Counted from the first letter of the stretch, positions 1-9,435 are shown. The stretch: DNA of 64,000 nucleotides from BOG-931 sp963761525 (GCA_963761525.1 CAVXHG010000007.1:124001-188000); one strand, 5' to 3'. Program-made: numbers and translations. Notes: a model not told the origin generated them from the letters alone.

Positions 1-446
1 TAGGCCGCCATCACTGTTTCAAGGCTGTCACCGGCGCTGACCGCTACCATCTTGCCGGTCTGGGCCGCGAACAGTTCCCCGATCCGCCGCGCATTGCGCC
101 GGCGCACGGCGACACCGGTCAGGATCAGCGCGCCGGTATCGATTTCGTCAGGATCGATTTTGGCGTCCCGATATTGCCGCTGGATGAAAGCGCCGAGCGC
201 ATCGGCGTCGATTTCTTCCGCGGCCGAATAGGGCGTCAGCAGAATGTCCGACTGATAGAAGCTTTCCCGTTCGGTGACGACGTAACGGCTGTCGAGCCGC
301 TCCAGCATGATGCGGGAGAACACGAGATGCGACGTCGAGGAGCCGATATCGACCCCGACCGACAGGACGCACAACTCATCTTCTTCGCCGAACGTGCGCC
401 CGGTACTGGAGAAGAAAACGCGGCCGCCTTGAGATTCGTCGGTCAT
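1..446 (-). CDS. eutA: EutA-like ethanolamine ammonia-lyase reactivase (partial, runs off left edge)
   Basis: The reverse strand carries an open frame that starts at 446 and leaves the window at base 1, giving about 148 N-terminal residues. Residues 30-38 read VGVDIGSST, the phosphate-binding motif of the ASKHA ATPase fold, followed by SHLVFSR and, near residue 107, TGALILTGVAVRRRNAR, which matches the start of EutA. EutA exchanges damaged cobalamin in ethanolamine ammonia-lyase using ATP. Its ATG overlaps the stop of the upstream cupin gene by one base (TAATG), so the two are probably translationally coupled. No ethanolamine lyase gene lies in the window, so the true client could be another enzyme. 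Confidence 0.78.
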   Translation of the reverse strand, partial: MTDESQGGRVFFSSTGRTFGEEDELCVLSVGVDIGSSTSHLVFSRIMLERLDSRYVVTERESFYQSDILLTPYSAAEEIDADALGAFIQRQYRDAKIDPDEIDTGALILTGVAVRRRNARRIGELFAAQTGKMVAVSAGDSLETVMAA

Positions 447-1663
447 TATTCCTTCGGCAGCAGGCCGCGATAGTCGCGTTCGTAATATTCCGGCCGCATC
501 CGGTTCGGCGCGCCTTCTTGCTTCATGCGCTCTCCGTATTCCTGGCGCAGGAACGGATCTTCCATGTAGTAGGGGATCGCGGTGCCGCCCTCGGGGATGT
601 CCATGGCAGTGTAGTCGGTGTGCTTTTCGCCGGGCGGCCCGGGCTCACGTCCGGGATTATGCGGTCCGAACCATGCAGTGAGGCGGAAAGACTCTTTCGA
701 AGCGCCGAAGTGCTGATGATACCAGCGTGCGCCGCCTGGCGCTGCCGACACCATGCCGCCCGGCTCGTAGTCGACGCGCTTGACCTGATCCATCTTGCCG
801 TCTTTCCACGGCGTCAGACCGAGATTTTCCGGCCAAGTGTAAGTGTAGCCCTTGCCCTTGATGCAGATCAGCACCGCGGCCGACGTGTGCGCGTGGGCCT
901 TCGAGTAGTGACCATTCTCGTGCTGGCCGACCCAGAGATAGAACGTGTTGCCGGTCATGAACGGCTCGACGCGGCGCCAGCCCGGCGAGCGCCGGTTGTC
1001 CAGCGGCAGGTCGCAATTGACGATGTCGGGAATGAAATTCGTGCGCCGCATTGCGAGCCCCCGTACCGGATCGGGCTCGATATCGTCTTTGTATTTGTAG
1101 AAATCGTCGGCGCCGGAGAAGCGGTCGCGAAACTGGAACGGATTGTTGAAGACCGCGTCCGTGCTGTTGATGAGGTTCATCAGGTTCGGCGCGGTGGTGC
1201 CGCCGAGCAGCAGCGCCGGCGAAGAGCTGGCGTTGACGATGCGATGCATCGCGTTCACGGGAATCGAGAACAGCGAGCCTTTTTGCCATTCAAAAACATG
1301 GCGCTTGCTGTCGCCCTCAAGCCAGACCTCGGTCGAGCCACGGCCTTCGACGACCAGATAGATTTCTTCGTAAATGTGCTTTTCCGGGTTCAGCGCGCCG
1401 GCGCCGGGCACCTCGACGACGTAGGAGCCCCATTTGCCTTCGGTGCCGTACAACTGGATATAGCTGCCGCGGCCGCCCATGCGCTTCCACGGTTGTAGCG
1501 GAAGATTTTGAACCTTGCTGACGCCGATGTCGCGGTAGATCGGAATTTCATCCGACTCCATGAACAAGTCGTAAGGCGTTTTCGGGCGATTGAACTTGCC
1601 AAAACCCGCGCGTTTGAACCCTGCGGGCTCGTGCCAGTGAACCTGATCGTCGATTTCATGCAT
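446..1663 (-). CDS. Two-domain cupin protein
   Basis: A 405-residue protein with two cupin folds. The first has a likely metal site around His96-Glu100 (HIYEE) and a later MHRIVNA His; the second has a HAHTS motif around residue 260 and a WYHQHFG motif near residue 320. Bicupins of this size include gentisate-type ring-cleavage dioxygenases and other non-haem metal enzymes, but overall similarity is not strong enough to name a substrate. The ATG at 1663 is chosen over an upstream one because AGAAGAGGA sits about 8 bases before it. It is transcribed away from the DUF2848 gene and leads directly into the EutA-like gene. Confidence 0.8.
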   Translation of the reverse strand: MHEIDDQVHWHEPAGFKRAGFGKFNRPKTPYDLFMESDEIPIYRDIGVSKVQNLPLQPWKRMGGRGSYIQLYGTEGKWGSYVVEVPGAGALNPEKHIYEEIYLVVEGRGSTEVWLEGDSKRHVFEWQKGSLFSIPVNAMHRIVNASSSPALLLGGTTAPNLMNLINSTDAVFNNPFQFRDRFSGADDFYKYKDDIEPDPVRGLAMRRTNFIPDIVNCDLPLDNRRSPGWRRVEPFMTGNTFYLWVGQHENGHYSKAHAHTSAAVLICIKGKGYTYTWPENLGLTPWKDGKMDQVKRVDYEPGGMVSAAPGGARWYHQHFGASKESFRLTAWFGPHNPGREPGPPGEKHTDYTAMDIPEGGTAIPYYMEDPFLRQEYGERMKQEGAPNRMRPEYYERDYRGLLPKE

Positions 1664-1831
1664 GGCGCGCGTCCTCTTCTGAGCGATGAGGAGGCTTGGG
1701 CGATAAGGAGACTGGCCCCGCTGCGGCATGCGTTTGCCGCAACCCCTTGTGCACTTCTCGGTCGCTTGATTGCGTAGGCTTTTCCCTGCTTTACAATGCA
1801 GGCGAATTCATTGCAACGGCAGGTAAATATC

Positions 1832-2524
1832 GTGTCCGCGTGTGTACTCCCGCTTTTACTTCATGACGATAACGGCCTCACCCGCCGCAGCATTACAGTC
1901 GATAACCTCGTGGTTGCGGGCTGGACCGGCCGCGATCGCGCCGCGGTCGAACACCACATCAAGGAGCTGGCGGCGATCGGCGTGAAGCCGCCGGCCACGA
2001 CGCCGATCTTTTATCGGGCCTCCGCCGTGCGGCTGACGATTGCCGAGAGCATCGAAGCGCTCGGCGAGGCGTCGAGCGGGGAAGGCGAGTTCGTGCTGTT
2101 GCAAAGCGACGGTCGTCTCTGGGTCGGCGCCGGGTCCGATCATACCGACCGCGAAGTCGAAAAGTACGGTGTCTCGGTATCGAAGCAGATGTGCGACAAG
2201 CCGATCGCGCCGGAGTTCTGGCCGATGGTCGACGTCGCGCCGCATTGGGACAAGCTGATCTTGCGGGCTTACATCAAGGAAAATGGCAAGCGCACGCTGT
2301 ATCAGGAAGGCCCAGTGACCGCGATGCTCGATCCGCTGGATCTGATCGAGCGGTTCGCCGGCAAATCCGGGCTTGCGGACGGCACGCTGATGTTTTGCGG
2401 GACGCTCGCCGCCAAGGGCGGGGTGCGGCCGTCGGACGAGTTCGCGTTCGAGCTCGAGGATCCGGTGCGCGGCCGCAAGATTCAACATCATTACAGTATC
2501 CGCAATTTGCCGGTCCTTGGATGA
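1832..2524 (+). CDS. DUF2848 family protein
   Basis: A 230-residue protein of the DUF2848 family, recognisable from the LVVAGWTGRDRAAVEHH segment near residue 28 and the FYRASA segment after it. DUF2848 proteins are believed to share the fumarylacetoacetate-hydrolase fold but have no established reaction. The GTG at 1832 is preferred to the ATG at 1796 because AGGTAA lies 8 bases upstream and because the ATG sits inside a TACAAT sequence that may be a -10 box. It begins a same-strand run with the small cupin, amidase, UbiD and amidohydrolase genes, which suggests one catabolic operon. Confidence 0.8.
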   Translation: MSACVLPLLLHDDNGLTRRSITVDNLVVAGWTGRDRAAVEHHIKELAAIGVKPPATTPIFYRASAVRLTIAESIEALGEASSGEGEFVLLQSDGRLWVGAGSDHTDREVEKYGVSVSKQMCDKPIAPEFWPMVDVAPHWDKLILRAYIKENGKRTLYQEGPVTAMLDPLDLIERFAGKSGLADGTLMFCGTLAAKGGVRPSDEFAFELEDPVRGRKIQHHYSIRNLPVLG

Positions 2525-2544
2525 GATTGGAGAACTGAAAGTCA

Positions 2545-2931
2545 ATGCCAATGAATAAACCGCATCTTGAATTCCAGAAGGTCGATATGAGCACGGGCTG
2601 GGCAAGCCCGCCCGGCTATCCATCCGGCATCCAGCAGAAAATCCTGGCGAGCGATCTCGACGAGAACAAGAAAATGGGCAGCCGCACACGGCTGCTGCGC
2701 TTTCTGCCCGGCGTCTACACCACGGCGCCGTTCGTGCACGATCACTGGGAAGAGGTTTATCTGCTGTCCGGCGATCTGATTGTCGGCAATGACGATAAAG
2801 GTAAAGGCGGAGAGCCGTTTGACGCACCGACTTACGCATGCCGCCCGCCGGGCGCGTACCACGGCCCGTTCAAATCCGAACACGGCTGCATGCTCTACGA
2901 GATTCACTATTACGACGAGAGCAAGAAATAA
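2545..2931 (+). CDS. Small single-domain cupin
   Basis: A 128-residue single cupin. His65 and His67 (VHDHWEEVY), a Glu at 69 or 70 and His106 (GAYHGPF) form a plausible metal-binding set, and the strand order fits the conserved beta-barrel. It starts 20 bases after the DUF2848 gene, with GGAG upstream of ATG 2545, and ends 5 bases before the amidase start. Cupins of this size are often anti-sigma-like sensors, isomerases or small dioxygenases. Here the operon context favours a catabolic enzyme, but no specific reaction can be assigned. Confidence 0.82.
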   Translation: MPMNKPHLEFQKVDMSTGWASPPGYPSGIQQKILASDLDENKKMGSRTRLLRFLPGVYTTAPFVHDHWEEVYLLSGDLIVGNDDKGKGGEPFDAPTYACRPPGAYHGPFKSEHGCMLYEIHYYDESKK

Positions 2932-2936
2932 CGATC

Positions 2937-4283
2937 ATGCCGGCACCCGAACAGAAGCCCGTCGCGCGGTCCTACCTTGCGGCCGCAAAAAATTTCGCAT
3001 CCGGGGCGCAGACGCCGCGAGAGTTCCTCGAACAATCGCTCGCACTGTTCGATAGCTGGGAGCCTCGCATCGGCGCCTTTGTGTGCACCAATCTGCCGGA
3101 TGCGCGCGCGGCGGCCGACCGCTCCACGGCGCGCTGGAAAGCCGGCAAGCCGCTGTCGCCGATCGACGGCATGCCGGTTGGCATCAAGGACATCATCGAA
3201 ACCGTCGATATGCCGACCGAAATGGGGTCGGCGCTGTTTACCGGGTGGCGCTCGCAGAAAGATGCGGCGAACGTCCGGGCGCTCCGCGATTCCGGCGCCG
3301 TGATCATCGGCAAGACAGTAACGACCGAGTTTGCGGCATCGCAGCCGAGAGGCACGCGCAATCCGTGGAATCTCGCTCATACGCCGGGCGGTTCATCGAG
3401 CGGCTCGGCGGCGTCGGTCGCTGCCGGCATTGCCACCGCAGCGCTCGGCACCCAGGTGATCAGTTCGGTGGTGCGGCCGGCAAGTTTTTGCGGTGTGGTT
3501 GGTTTCAAGCCGAGCCTCAACGCCCTCAACCGCGAAGGTTGTCACGATTACCAGAGCCAGAGCTGCACCGGCATTCTCGGCGCGTCGCTCGAAGATGTCT
3601 GGCAGGTGGCATACGAGATCGTCTCGCAAGTCGGCGGCGATGCCGGCACGCCGGGCCTGCAAGGTCCGGACAAGCTGCCTGCGGCCAGGAAGCCTCAATC
3701 AATCGTCATGCTGGAAACCGCCGGCTGGGAAAGCGGGGAGCCTGAAGCCAAACGGCGCCTTGAAGATTGCGTGGCGCGGCTGAAATCCGCAGGCATCGAT
3801 ATCCGCACCCGCCATAACGACAAGAAGGTTGCAGCGCTCGAAGCGGAGCTGCCTGGCGTCACGGAGTTGTCGCACCGGATCAACGGCTGGGAAGGGCGCT
3901 GGTTCTTCCGCTGCATGCGCGACCGCGACGTCAACAAAATGGGGCCGATCACCCGCGAGCGGGTCGACAAATACGAAGATGTGACGCTCGCACGCCATCG
4001 CGCGGATTTGAAGGAACGCCTGCGCATTCGCGCCGTCTATGCCGAGCTCGCCTCGGTAGGCGACGCCTGCATTACGCTCGCGGCGCCGGGCGCCGCGCCG
4101 GAAGGCCTGGGCTCGACCGGCAATCCCGAATTCGGCGTGCCGTCGTCATTGCTCGGTGTGCCGGCTCTGTCGCTGCCGCTGTTCGAGCTCGACGGCATGC
4201 CGCTCGGCCTTCAGGTGATCGGCTATTTCGATCGTGATGCCGATGCGTTTGCCGTCGCGTCCTGGCTGATGCAGTCGCGCTGA
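2937..4283 (+). CDS. Amidase (amidase-signature family)
   Basis: A 448-residue amidase-signature enzyme. The Ser-cisSer-Lys triad is visible: Lys84 in GIKDIIET, the GGSSSGSAAS loop at 151-160, and the nucleophile Ser177 in VISSVVRPASFCG. The bases around the nucleophile are slightly unusual, with VISS where most family members have DTGG. The family hydrolyses linear or cyclic amides to an acid and ammonia. The start at 2937 follows the cupin stop by 5 bases; a longer upstream frame exists but overlaps the cupin and lacks support. Position in the operon suggests it releases a carboxylate for the UbiD enzyme downstream, which is inference. Confidence 0.88.
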   Translation: MPAPEQKPVARSYLAAAKNFASGAQTPREFLEQSLALFDSWEPRIGAFVCTNLPDARAAADRSTARWKAGKPLSPIDGMPVGIKDIIETVDMPTEMGSALFTGWRSQKDAANVRALRDSGAVIIGKTVTTEFAASQPRGTRNPWNLAHTPGGSSSGSAASVAAGIATAALGTQVISSVVRPASFCGVVGFKPSLNALNREGCHDYQSQSCTGILGASLEDVWQVAYEIVSQVGGDAGTPGLQGPDKLPAARKPQSIVMLETAGWESGEPEAKRRLEDCVARLKSAGIDIRTRHNDKKVAALEAELPGVTELSHRINGWEGRWFFRCMRDRDVNKMGPITRERVDKYEDVTLARHRADLKERLRIRAVYAELASVGDACITLAAPGAAPEGLGSTGNPEFGVPSSLLGVPALSLPLFELDGMPLGLQVIGYFDRDADAFAVASWLMQSR

Positions 4284-4290
4284 CACCGCG

Positions 4291-5968
4291 ATGAACGAGC
4301 GCGCCGATCAACTCCCCGACGCGCTCGCCCGTTTCCGCGACGAACCGCATCCAGAACGCGGCTATCCGGATTTGCACGATCATGTGCTGGCGCTTTATCG
4401 CGCCGGCCGCCTTGTGGTCGTTGACGAGCCGATCAACAAAGATACCCACATGCATCCGCTGGTGCGCTGGCAATATCGCGGCGGCATCGCGGAAAGTGAG
4501 CGCAAGGCGTTTCTGTTCACCAAGGCGACCGACGGCAAAGGCGCGCATTACGACATCGCCGTGCTGGTGGCCGGGTTGGCCGCCAATCCCGAGGTCTACC
4601 GTATCGGTTTCGGCCGCCCGTTGAACGAGATCGGGGCCGCCTGGGTGAAGGCGCTGGCTGCGCCGGTCGAGCCGCGCGTTGTCACTGACGCAGCGTGTCA
4701 GGAAATCTGCATTCTCGGCGATGCGCTCGACAAGCCGGGCAACGGGCTCGACGGTCTGCCGGTGCCGATCTCGACTCCGGGCTTCGACAACGCGCCGTAT
4801 CTCTCGGCCGGTCATTACATCACCAAAGATCCCGACACCGGCTTGCAGAACGTCGGCAATTATCGCGGCCAGCTCAAAGCGCCGCGCCGGCTCGGCATGA
4901 ATCCATCGGTCGAATTGCGCGCCGGCATTTACAGCCATTGGCTCAAATACAAGGCGCGCAAGGAGCCGATGCCCTGCGCGGTCGTGGTCGGCTGTCCGCC
5001 GGTGATCTCGTACGCAGCGGTGCAGAAAATGCCGGAGACGCTCGACGAGGTCTGGGTGGCCGGCGCCATCGCCGGATCGCCGATCAATGTGGTGCGCGCC
5101 AAAACCGTCGATCTCCTGGTGCCGGCGGAAGCCGAAATCGTCATCGAAGGCCTGATCGATACCGAATTTCTCGAGCCGGAAGCGCCGTTCGGCGAGTCGC
5201 ACGGTTATGTCAATTTGCAGGAATACAATGCCTTCATGAACGTCACCGCGATCACGCGGCGGCGCAATGCGATCCTGACCTCCTTCATCAGCCAGGTGAC
5301 GCCGAGCGAATCGAGCGTCATCCGCCGCGTCGCCATGGAGCCGGTGCTGCTCGATCATCTGCGCACCACGCTTGCCATCAAATCGGTCAAGGGCGTCGCG
5401 ATGCACGAGCCTTTGACCAGCCTTTACGCGGTGGTCGGTATCCAGTTCGCGCGCGGTACGCCGGAGATCGGAAATCTGGCGCGCGCTCGATGGCGCATCG
5501 ACGCTGCATCGCTTCGTCGGCAAGTGGATCGTCGCGGTCGACGAGGACATCGATCCGCACAACGCCGATGCGCTGTTCTGGGCGATGTCATACCGCTGTC
5601 AGCCGCAGCATGATTTGCTGGTGGTGCCGCACAAGCATCCGGGGCACGGCCCGCGGGGGCCGCACGACGATGGCGAGTCCGCTTCCGTGCTGATCAACGC
5701 CACGCTCAAGAGCACTTTCGCGCCGGTCGCGTTGCCGGCGCGCGAGTTCATGGAAGAGGCGAAGGCGATCTGGGAGAAGCTCGGCCTGCCGCCGCTGAAG
5801 CCGGAAAGCCCGTGGCACGGTTATGATCTCGGGCATTGGCCGGCCGAGCTTGCGCGCCAGGCGCGCATGGCGACCGCCAGCGACTATTTTTCGCTCGGCC
5901 GCGAAACGGGTAACCAGCGCCGCAGCGACGTCGAGATGAACGCGCCGATTGATCGTGAAGAAGAATAG
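4291..5968 (+). CDS. UbiD family decarboxylase, frameshifted
   Basis: A UbiD-like decarboxylase of about 558 residues once a frameshift is allowed for. The first frame gives the family core (LPVPISTPGFDNAPYLSAG and later EAPFGESHGYV, which holds the E-E-type acid residues). Near 5464 one extra G moves the reading to the next frame, which continues as SEIWRALDGAST, then WIVAVDEDIDPHNADALFW, to the stop at 5968. UbiD enzymes use prenylated FMN made by a UbiX partner, not present here, to decarboxylate aromatic or unsaturated acids. It follows the amidase by 7 bases. If the extra G is real, the gene is broken after about residue 391. Confidence 0.82.
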
Positions 5969-5988
5969 TCAGGCTGGCGGCGTTCGAC

Positions 5989-6012
5989 TCCCTCCCCACA
6001 AGGGGAGGGAGA
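5989..6012. repeat. Short palindromic repeat (CTCCCTCCCC / GGGGAGGGAG)
   Basis: A near-perfect inverted repeat, CTCCCTCCCC-ACAA-GGGGAGGGAG, between the UbiD and amidohydrolase genes. It matches the outer hairpin arms of the longer composite repeats at 12729, 14170 and 32967, so it looks like a solo half-element of the same dispersed family. It lacks a T-run, so it is not a canonical terminator, though the hairpin could affect transcript stability. Confidence 0.7.
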
Positions 6013-6031
6013 TAAAAGTGGAGAGAAACGC

Positions 6032-7048
6032 ATGCGCTACATCGATGCCTTCAATCACTTCTTTCCGAAGCGCTACTACGACGCGCTTCTGGAAACGCCG
6101 GCGGGCTCGAAGGATCTGGGCAAGCGCGTGCGCGGCATTCCCGCTCTCTCGGACATCGACGTCAGGCTGAAGGTCGTCGAAATGTTCGACGATTATTCGC
6201 AACTTTTGTCCCATGGCTTGCCGCCAATGGAGCGATTGTGGGGTCCGGACAAGTCGCCGGAAATGGCGGTGATCGCCAACGACGGTCTTGCCGAAGTCGT
6301 CGCCAAACATCCCAAGCACTTCGTCGGCTGGTCGGCGTTGCTGCCGATGAACGCGCCGGAGGCCGCGGCGAAGGAGGCCGAGCGCGCGCTCAAGAACGGC
6401 GCCAATGCCGTGCAGCTTGCGACCAATGCCAACGGCCATCCGCTCGACGAGCCGCAGTTTCTGCCGATCTTTGACGTCATCGCTGCCGCCGGCAAGCCGA
6501 TCCTGCTGCATCCGTCGCGCACGCGGGAAATGCCGGATTATCCGACCGAGAAGGTCTCGAAGTACGAGATTTGCAGCGTGCTCGGCTGGCCCTACGAAAC
6601 CGGCGTAACGCTTTCGCGGCTGATCTTCTCCAAGATCATGGACCGCCACCCCGATCTGAAAGTCATCGCGCACCATCTCGGCGGCGTCATTCCCTATCTC
6701 GAAGGGCGCGTCGCGCATTCGTTCGATCAGATGGGCGCGCGGACGTCCGACGAAGATTACGAGGGCTTGCGCAAATCGCTCAAGAAGCGGCCGTACGACT
6801 ATTTCAAGGATTTCTACGGCGATACCGCTGTCGAAGGCGCGCGCGCAGCGACGGTGTGCGGGCTCGAATTCTTCGGCGCCGATCATGTGGTGTTCGCTTC
6901 CGACTGCCCGTTCGATAAAGAAAAAGGTCCGGGCTATATCCGCGACACGATTGCGGTGCTGAATTCGATTCCGCTGTCGACGGTGGAGCGGGAGAAAATC
7001 TGCTTCCGCAACGCCGAGAAATTATTCGGCCTTACGCCGTCTGCCTGA
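6032..7048 (+). CDS. Amidohydrolase family protein (ACMSD-like)
   Basis: A 338-residue TIM-barrel metal hydrolase or decarboxylase of the amidohydrolase-2 group that includes ACMSD and gamma-resorcylate decarboxylase. It opens with YIDAFNHFFP, then has ILLHPSR with a metal-ligand His near residue 165, VIAHHLGG around 213, and FASDCPF around 290 supplying the conserved Asp. The usual N-terminal HxH is replaced by DxFNH, a variation found in several subfamilies. GGAGAG lies 8 bases before the ATG. It closes the operon that begins at 1832, so a role in decarboxylating or hydrolysing an aromatic intermediate is plausible but not proven. Confidence 0.85.
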   Translation: MRYIDAFNHFFPKRYYDALLETPAGSKDLGKRVRGIPALSDIDVRLKVVEMFDDYSQLLSHGLPPMERLWGPDKSPEMAVIANDGLAEVVAKHPKHFVGWSALLPMNAPEAAAKEAERALKNGANAVQLATNANGHPLDEPQFLPIFDVIAAAGKPILLHPSRTREMPDYPTEKVSKYEICSVLGWPYETGVTLSRLIFSKIMDRHPDLKVIAHHLGGVIPYLEGRVAHSFDQMGARTSDEDYEGLRKSLKKRPYDYFKDFYGDTAVEGARAATVCGLEFFGADHVVFASDCPFDKEKGPGYIRDTIAVLNSIPLSTVEREKICFRNAEKLFGLTPSA

Positions 7049-7191
7049 GCGGTAATCGCCGGCGCTGATCCGCGATTAGTTCCATTGAAACTTCGGCCTG
7101 CGCCGTAGCATTGATGCAGGAAACGGGTCGGTGTGCCGCCCGTTCCTGCCCATATCAAGGTCTCCAGAATGACAGAGGCCTGTTTGCAGCC

Positions 7192-8616
7192 ATGCGGAAC
7201 CTTTCGCCAAAGCTTCACGATTTCGTCGACGCCAAGCCGGTGACTGACGCGATGAAAGAAGCTGTGCCATCGAGATTTGCCAAGCCGCTCACGCTCGCCG
7301 CGATGAGTCTCGGCTACGGCGTGGTCCAGCTTGACGTCACCATCGTCAACACGGCGCTCAACAGCATCGGTTCGTCGCTCGGCGGCGGGGTGTCCGAACT
7401 GCAATGGGTGGTCAGCACGTACACGATCGCGTTCGCGGCGCTGATCCTCACCGCCGGCGCATTAGGCGATCGCCTTGGAGCGAAGCGGGTTTTTATCGCG
7501 GGGTTCGGGTTGTTCACGCTGGCGTCGCTGGCCTGCGCGTTAGCGCCGACATCGAGCGTTCTCATTGCATCGCGCGCCGTGCAGGGGTTGGCTGCGGCGA
7601 TCCTGGTGCCGAACTCGCTGGCGCTCCTCAATCACGCCTACCCGGAGCAGACCGAACGCGGCCGTGCGGTCGGTATCTGGGCCGCGGGTGCAAGTGTTGC
7701 GTTGACGGCGGGGCCGTTCCTTGGCGGCGCGCTGATCGCGCTGGTCGGCTGGCGCAGCATCTTCCTGGTCAACCTGCCGATCGGTCTTACCGGTCTCTGG
7801 CTGGCCTGGCGCTACGCCACCGATACGACGCGCAACACCCACGACCTCGATCTTCCCGGCCAGGTCGCGGCGATTGCCGCACTCGGCCTGCTCGCCGCGG
7901 CCATCATCGAAGGCGGGCGCGTCGGCTGGAACGATCCTTTCGTGCTTGGCGGCTTCGCTGCCTTCGTCATTGTCGGCGCGCTGTTCGTCGTCCAGGAACG
8001 CCGCACCGCGCACCCAATGCTGCCGCTGTCGCTGTTCTCGCATCGCATGTTCGCGCTCACCTCGCTGGTCGGCCTTCTCGTCAACATCGCCTTCTACGGC
8101 TTGATCTTCCTGTTCAGTCTGTACTTCCAGCAGATCAATCACTGGACGCCGTTCGAGACCGGTCTGGCTTTCGTGCCGATGATGGGCGCGGTGCTGCCGG
8201 TGAATTTGATCGCGGCGCGCGTGGCAGAACGGCTCGGTGCGCCGGTCACCATCGCCATCGGTGCGCTGATCGCCGCTGCCGGCTGCCTCGCCTTGCTCGG
8301 CATCGAACAAGGAACGAGCTATTGGGCGATCTGTGCGCCGCTCGTGGCCATGGGCGGCGGATTGGGTCTGCTGGTACCGCCGATGACCGCGGCGCTGCTC
8401 GGCAGTGTGGAGAAGTCGCGATCCGGCGTGGCGGCGGGCGTGCTCAATTCCACCCGGCAGACCGGCAGTGTGCTCGGCGTTGCCTTGTTCGGGGCGCTGA
8501 TCGGCGGGCAGGGCGATGCGTTCCTGTTCGGCACGCGCGCGGCGCTGCTGATCTCAGCTGTGCTGCTGATGAGCGCGGCAGGAGCGATCGTGATCGGTGG
8601 CGGCGTGAACAAATAA
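7192..8616 (+). CDS. DHA2-family MFS exporter (EmrB/QacA type)
   Basis: A 474-residue, very hydrophobic protein with about 14 predicted membrane spans, which is the DHA2 drug:proton antiporter arrangement. Motif A is seen as GALGDRLGAKRVF and motif C around GASVALTAGPFLGG. The inner-membrane exporter usually pairs with an EmrA-type adaptor, which is absent here. The ATG at 7192 is tentative: ATG 7111 and ATG 7252 are in the same frame and none has a strong ribosome site. It lies 143 bases after the catabolic operon on the same strand and may export an intermediate or a toxic analogue. Confidence 0.85.
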   Translation: MRNLSPKLHDFVDAKPVTDAMKEAVPSRFAKPLTLAAMSLGYGVVQLDVTIVNTALNSIGSSLGGGVSELQWVVSTYTIAFAALILTAGALGDRLGAKRVFIAGFGLFTLASLACALAPTSSVLIASRAVQGLAAAILVPNSLALLNHAYPEQTERGRAVGIWAAGASVALTAGPFLGGALIALVGWRSIFLVNLPIGLTGLWLAWRYATDTTRNTHDLDLPGQVAAIAALGLLAAAIIEGGRVGWNDPFVLGGFAAFVIVGALFVVQERRTAHPMLPLSLFSHRMFALTSLVGLLVNIAFYGLIFLFSLYFQQINHWTPFETGLAFVPMMGAVLPVNLIAARVAERLGAPVTIAIGALIAAAGCLALLGIEQGTSYWAICAPLVAMGGGLGLLVPPMTAALLGSVEKSRSGVAAGVLNSTRQTGSVLGVALFGALIGGQGDAFLFGTRAALLISAVLLMSAAGAIVIGGGVNK

Positions 8617-8617
8617 C

Positions 8618-8703
8618 GTAGGGTAGGCAAAGGCGCGGCAAGCGCCGTGCCCACGTGTCCGTCTGAGGTGCACGTGGGCTTCGCTTCGCTCAGCCCACCC
8701 TAC
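8618..8703. repeat. Dispersed palindromic repeat with GTAGGGT...ACCCTAC ends
   Basis: The segment opens with GTAGGGTAGGC and closes with GCCCACCCTAC, so its ends pair, and it has inner complementary stretches (GCGGCAAGCGCC; GTGCCCACGTG with CACGTGGGC). A shorter relative is found at 9983-10016. This type of element is scattered between genes in Bradyrhizobium-like genomes. It lies right after the MFS stop codon and may shape the transcript end. Confidence 0.65.
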
Positions 8704-8733
8704 GATGCTGGCAAGCCGTTATAAAAGCGGCCG

Positions 8734-9021
8734 CTAACTGAAGCGGCTCGAACTTCTGCAAGCGGACGGTTTATTCGGATCGTGGCAGCATCGAACGTGA
8801 TAGGCCCAAGTCAGACCACCCCTCGCTATTTGGCCGGCCGGGCATTGACCGCTGTCTGGTGCCGGTTTGCGACAACGTGAAACGTCATTCATCAGCCGCA
8901 ATGTCCCGTGGCAATAGCCGTAGTTGATATGATCCCGGGCGCGGGCACCTGCTGGAACAATTGTAAGCAACTGTACGATGGCAGTAATGGCCAGTGCAGC
9001 CAAAATCGAAATAGCTTTCAT
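8734..9021 (-). CDS. Small secreted cysteine-rich protein of unknown function
   Basis: A 95-residue protein with a clear Sec signal peptide (MKAISILAALAITAIV, ending PAGARA near residue 28) and a short mature part with six cysteines (YCHG, SRCR, GQCP, RCCH, SACR), enough for three disulfides. A strong GGGAGG lies about 7 bases before the ATG at 9021, so the start is secure. I do not recognise the family. It stands alone between repeat elements and is not in an obvious operon. Periplasmic or extracellular location is inferred from the signal peptide. Confidence 0.6.
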   Translation of the reverse strand: MKAISILAALAITAIVQLLTIVPAGARARDHINYGYCHGTLRLMNDVSRCRKPAPDSGQCPAGQIARGGLTWAYHVRCCHDPNKPSACRSSSRFS

Positions 9022-9186
9022 GACCGCCTCCCTCGCGCACTTCCTCCCTTGCACTTTACGCGCAATAGCTTCGATCGGGTTGCACTCGCTGTCAGTGCAC
9101 GCAGTGGTTCAAAGGAACCCACCCTCAAATTCAAAAGGGACCGGAAGGAATGGAAAGAGCCTTGAGGCGGCCTTAAGAGACAGAAA

Positions 9187-9435
9187 ATGACATTGACTAA
9201 GTTCGGATGGAGACTTTGCGGAATAGGAGTTTTACTCGCAATTCCGTCGCTTATTGGCGCGGTCTCGCTTTTCTTTATGGGTGATCGGTGGGGCCTTCGA
9301 TATCCTCTCCCATGGGTCGCCTTTTTCTCTTTCTGGTCAATTCCTCTGGGTATCGTCATCGCGATTGCGGGCTATGGCGTAAATTGGTGGCGACGCCAAA
9401 AAGGACCACCTCTCGATTTCGAAAGGGACCAGTGA
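9187..9435 (+). CDS. Small two-span membrane protein, unknown
   Basis: An 82-residue protein with two hydrophobic spans (about residues 10-31 and 43-65, the latter through FFSFWSIPLGIVIAIAGYG) and a short charged tail. AAGAGACAG precedes the ATG. I do not recognise a family. The base composition here and in the next gene is less GC-rich than in the catabolic genes on either side, which hints at a different origin. It is convergent with the next gene, whose stop lies 1 base away. Confidence 0.45.
   Translation: MTLTKFGWRLCGIGVLLAIPSLIGAVSLFFMGDRWGLRYPLPWVAFFSFWSIPLGIVIAIAGYGVNWWRRQKGPPLDFERDQ

Noticed and set aside
518..1498. 326-residue forward open frame opposite the two-domain cupin
   Set aside because: It lies wholly on the antisense of a recognisable gene, its product is rich in Arg and Ala without motifs, and GC-rich DNA often gives such shadows.
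4072..5562. 496-residue reverse open frame opposite the amidase and UbiD genes
   Set aside because: Antisense to two recognisable enzymes, with no domain or ribosome site of its own.
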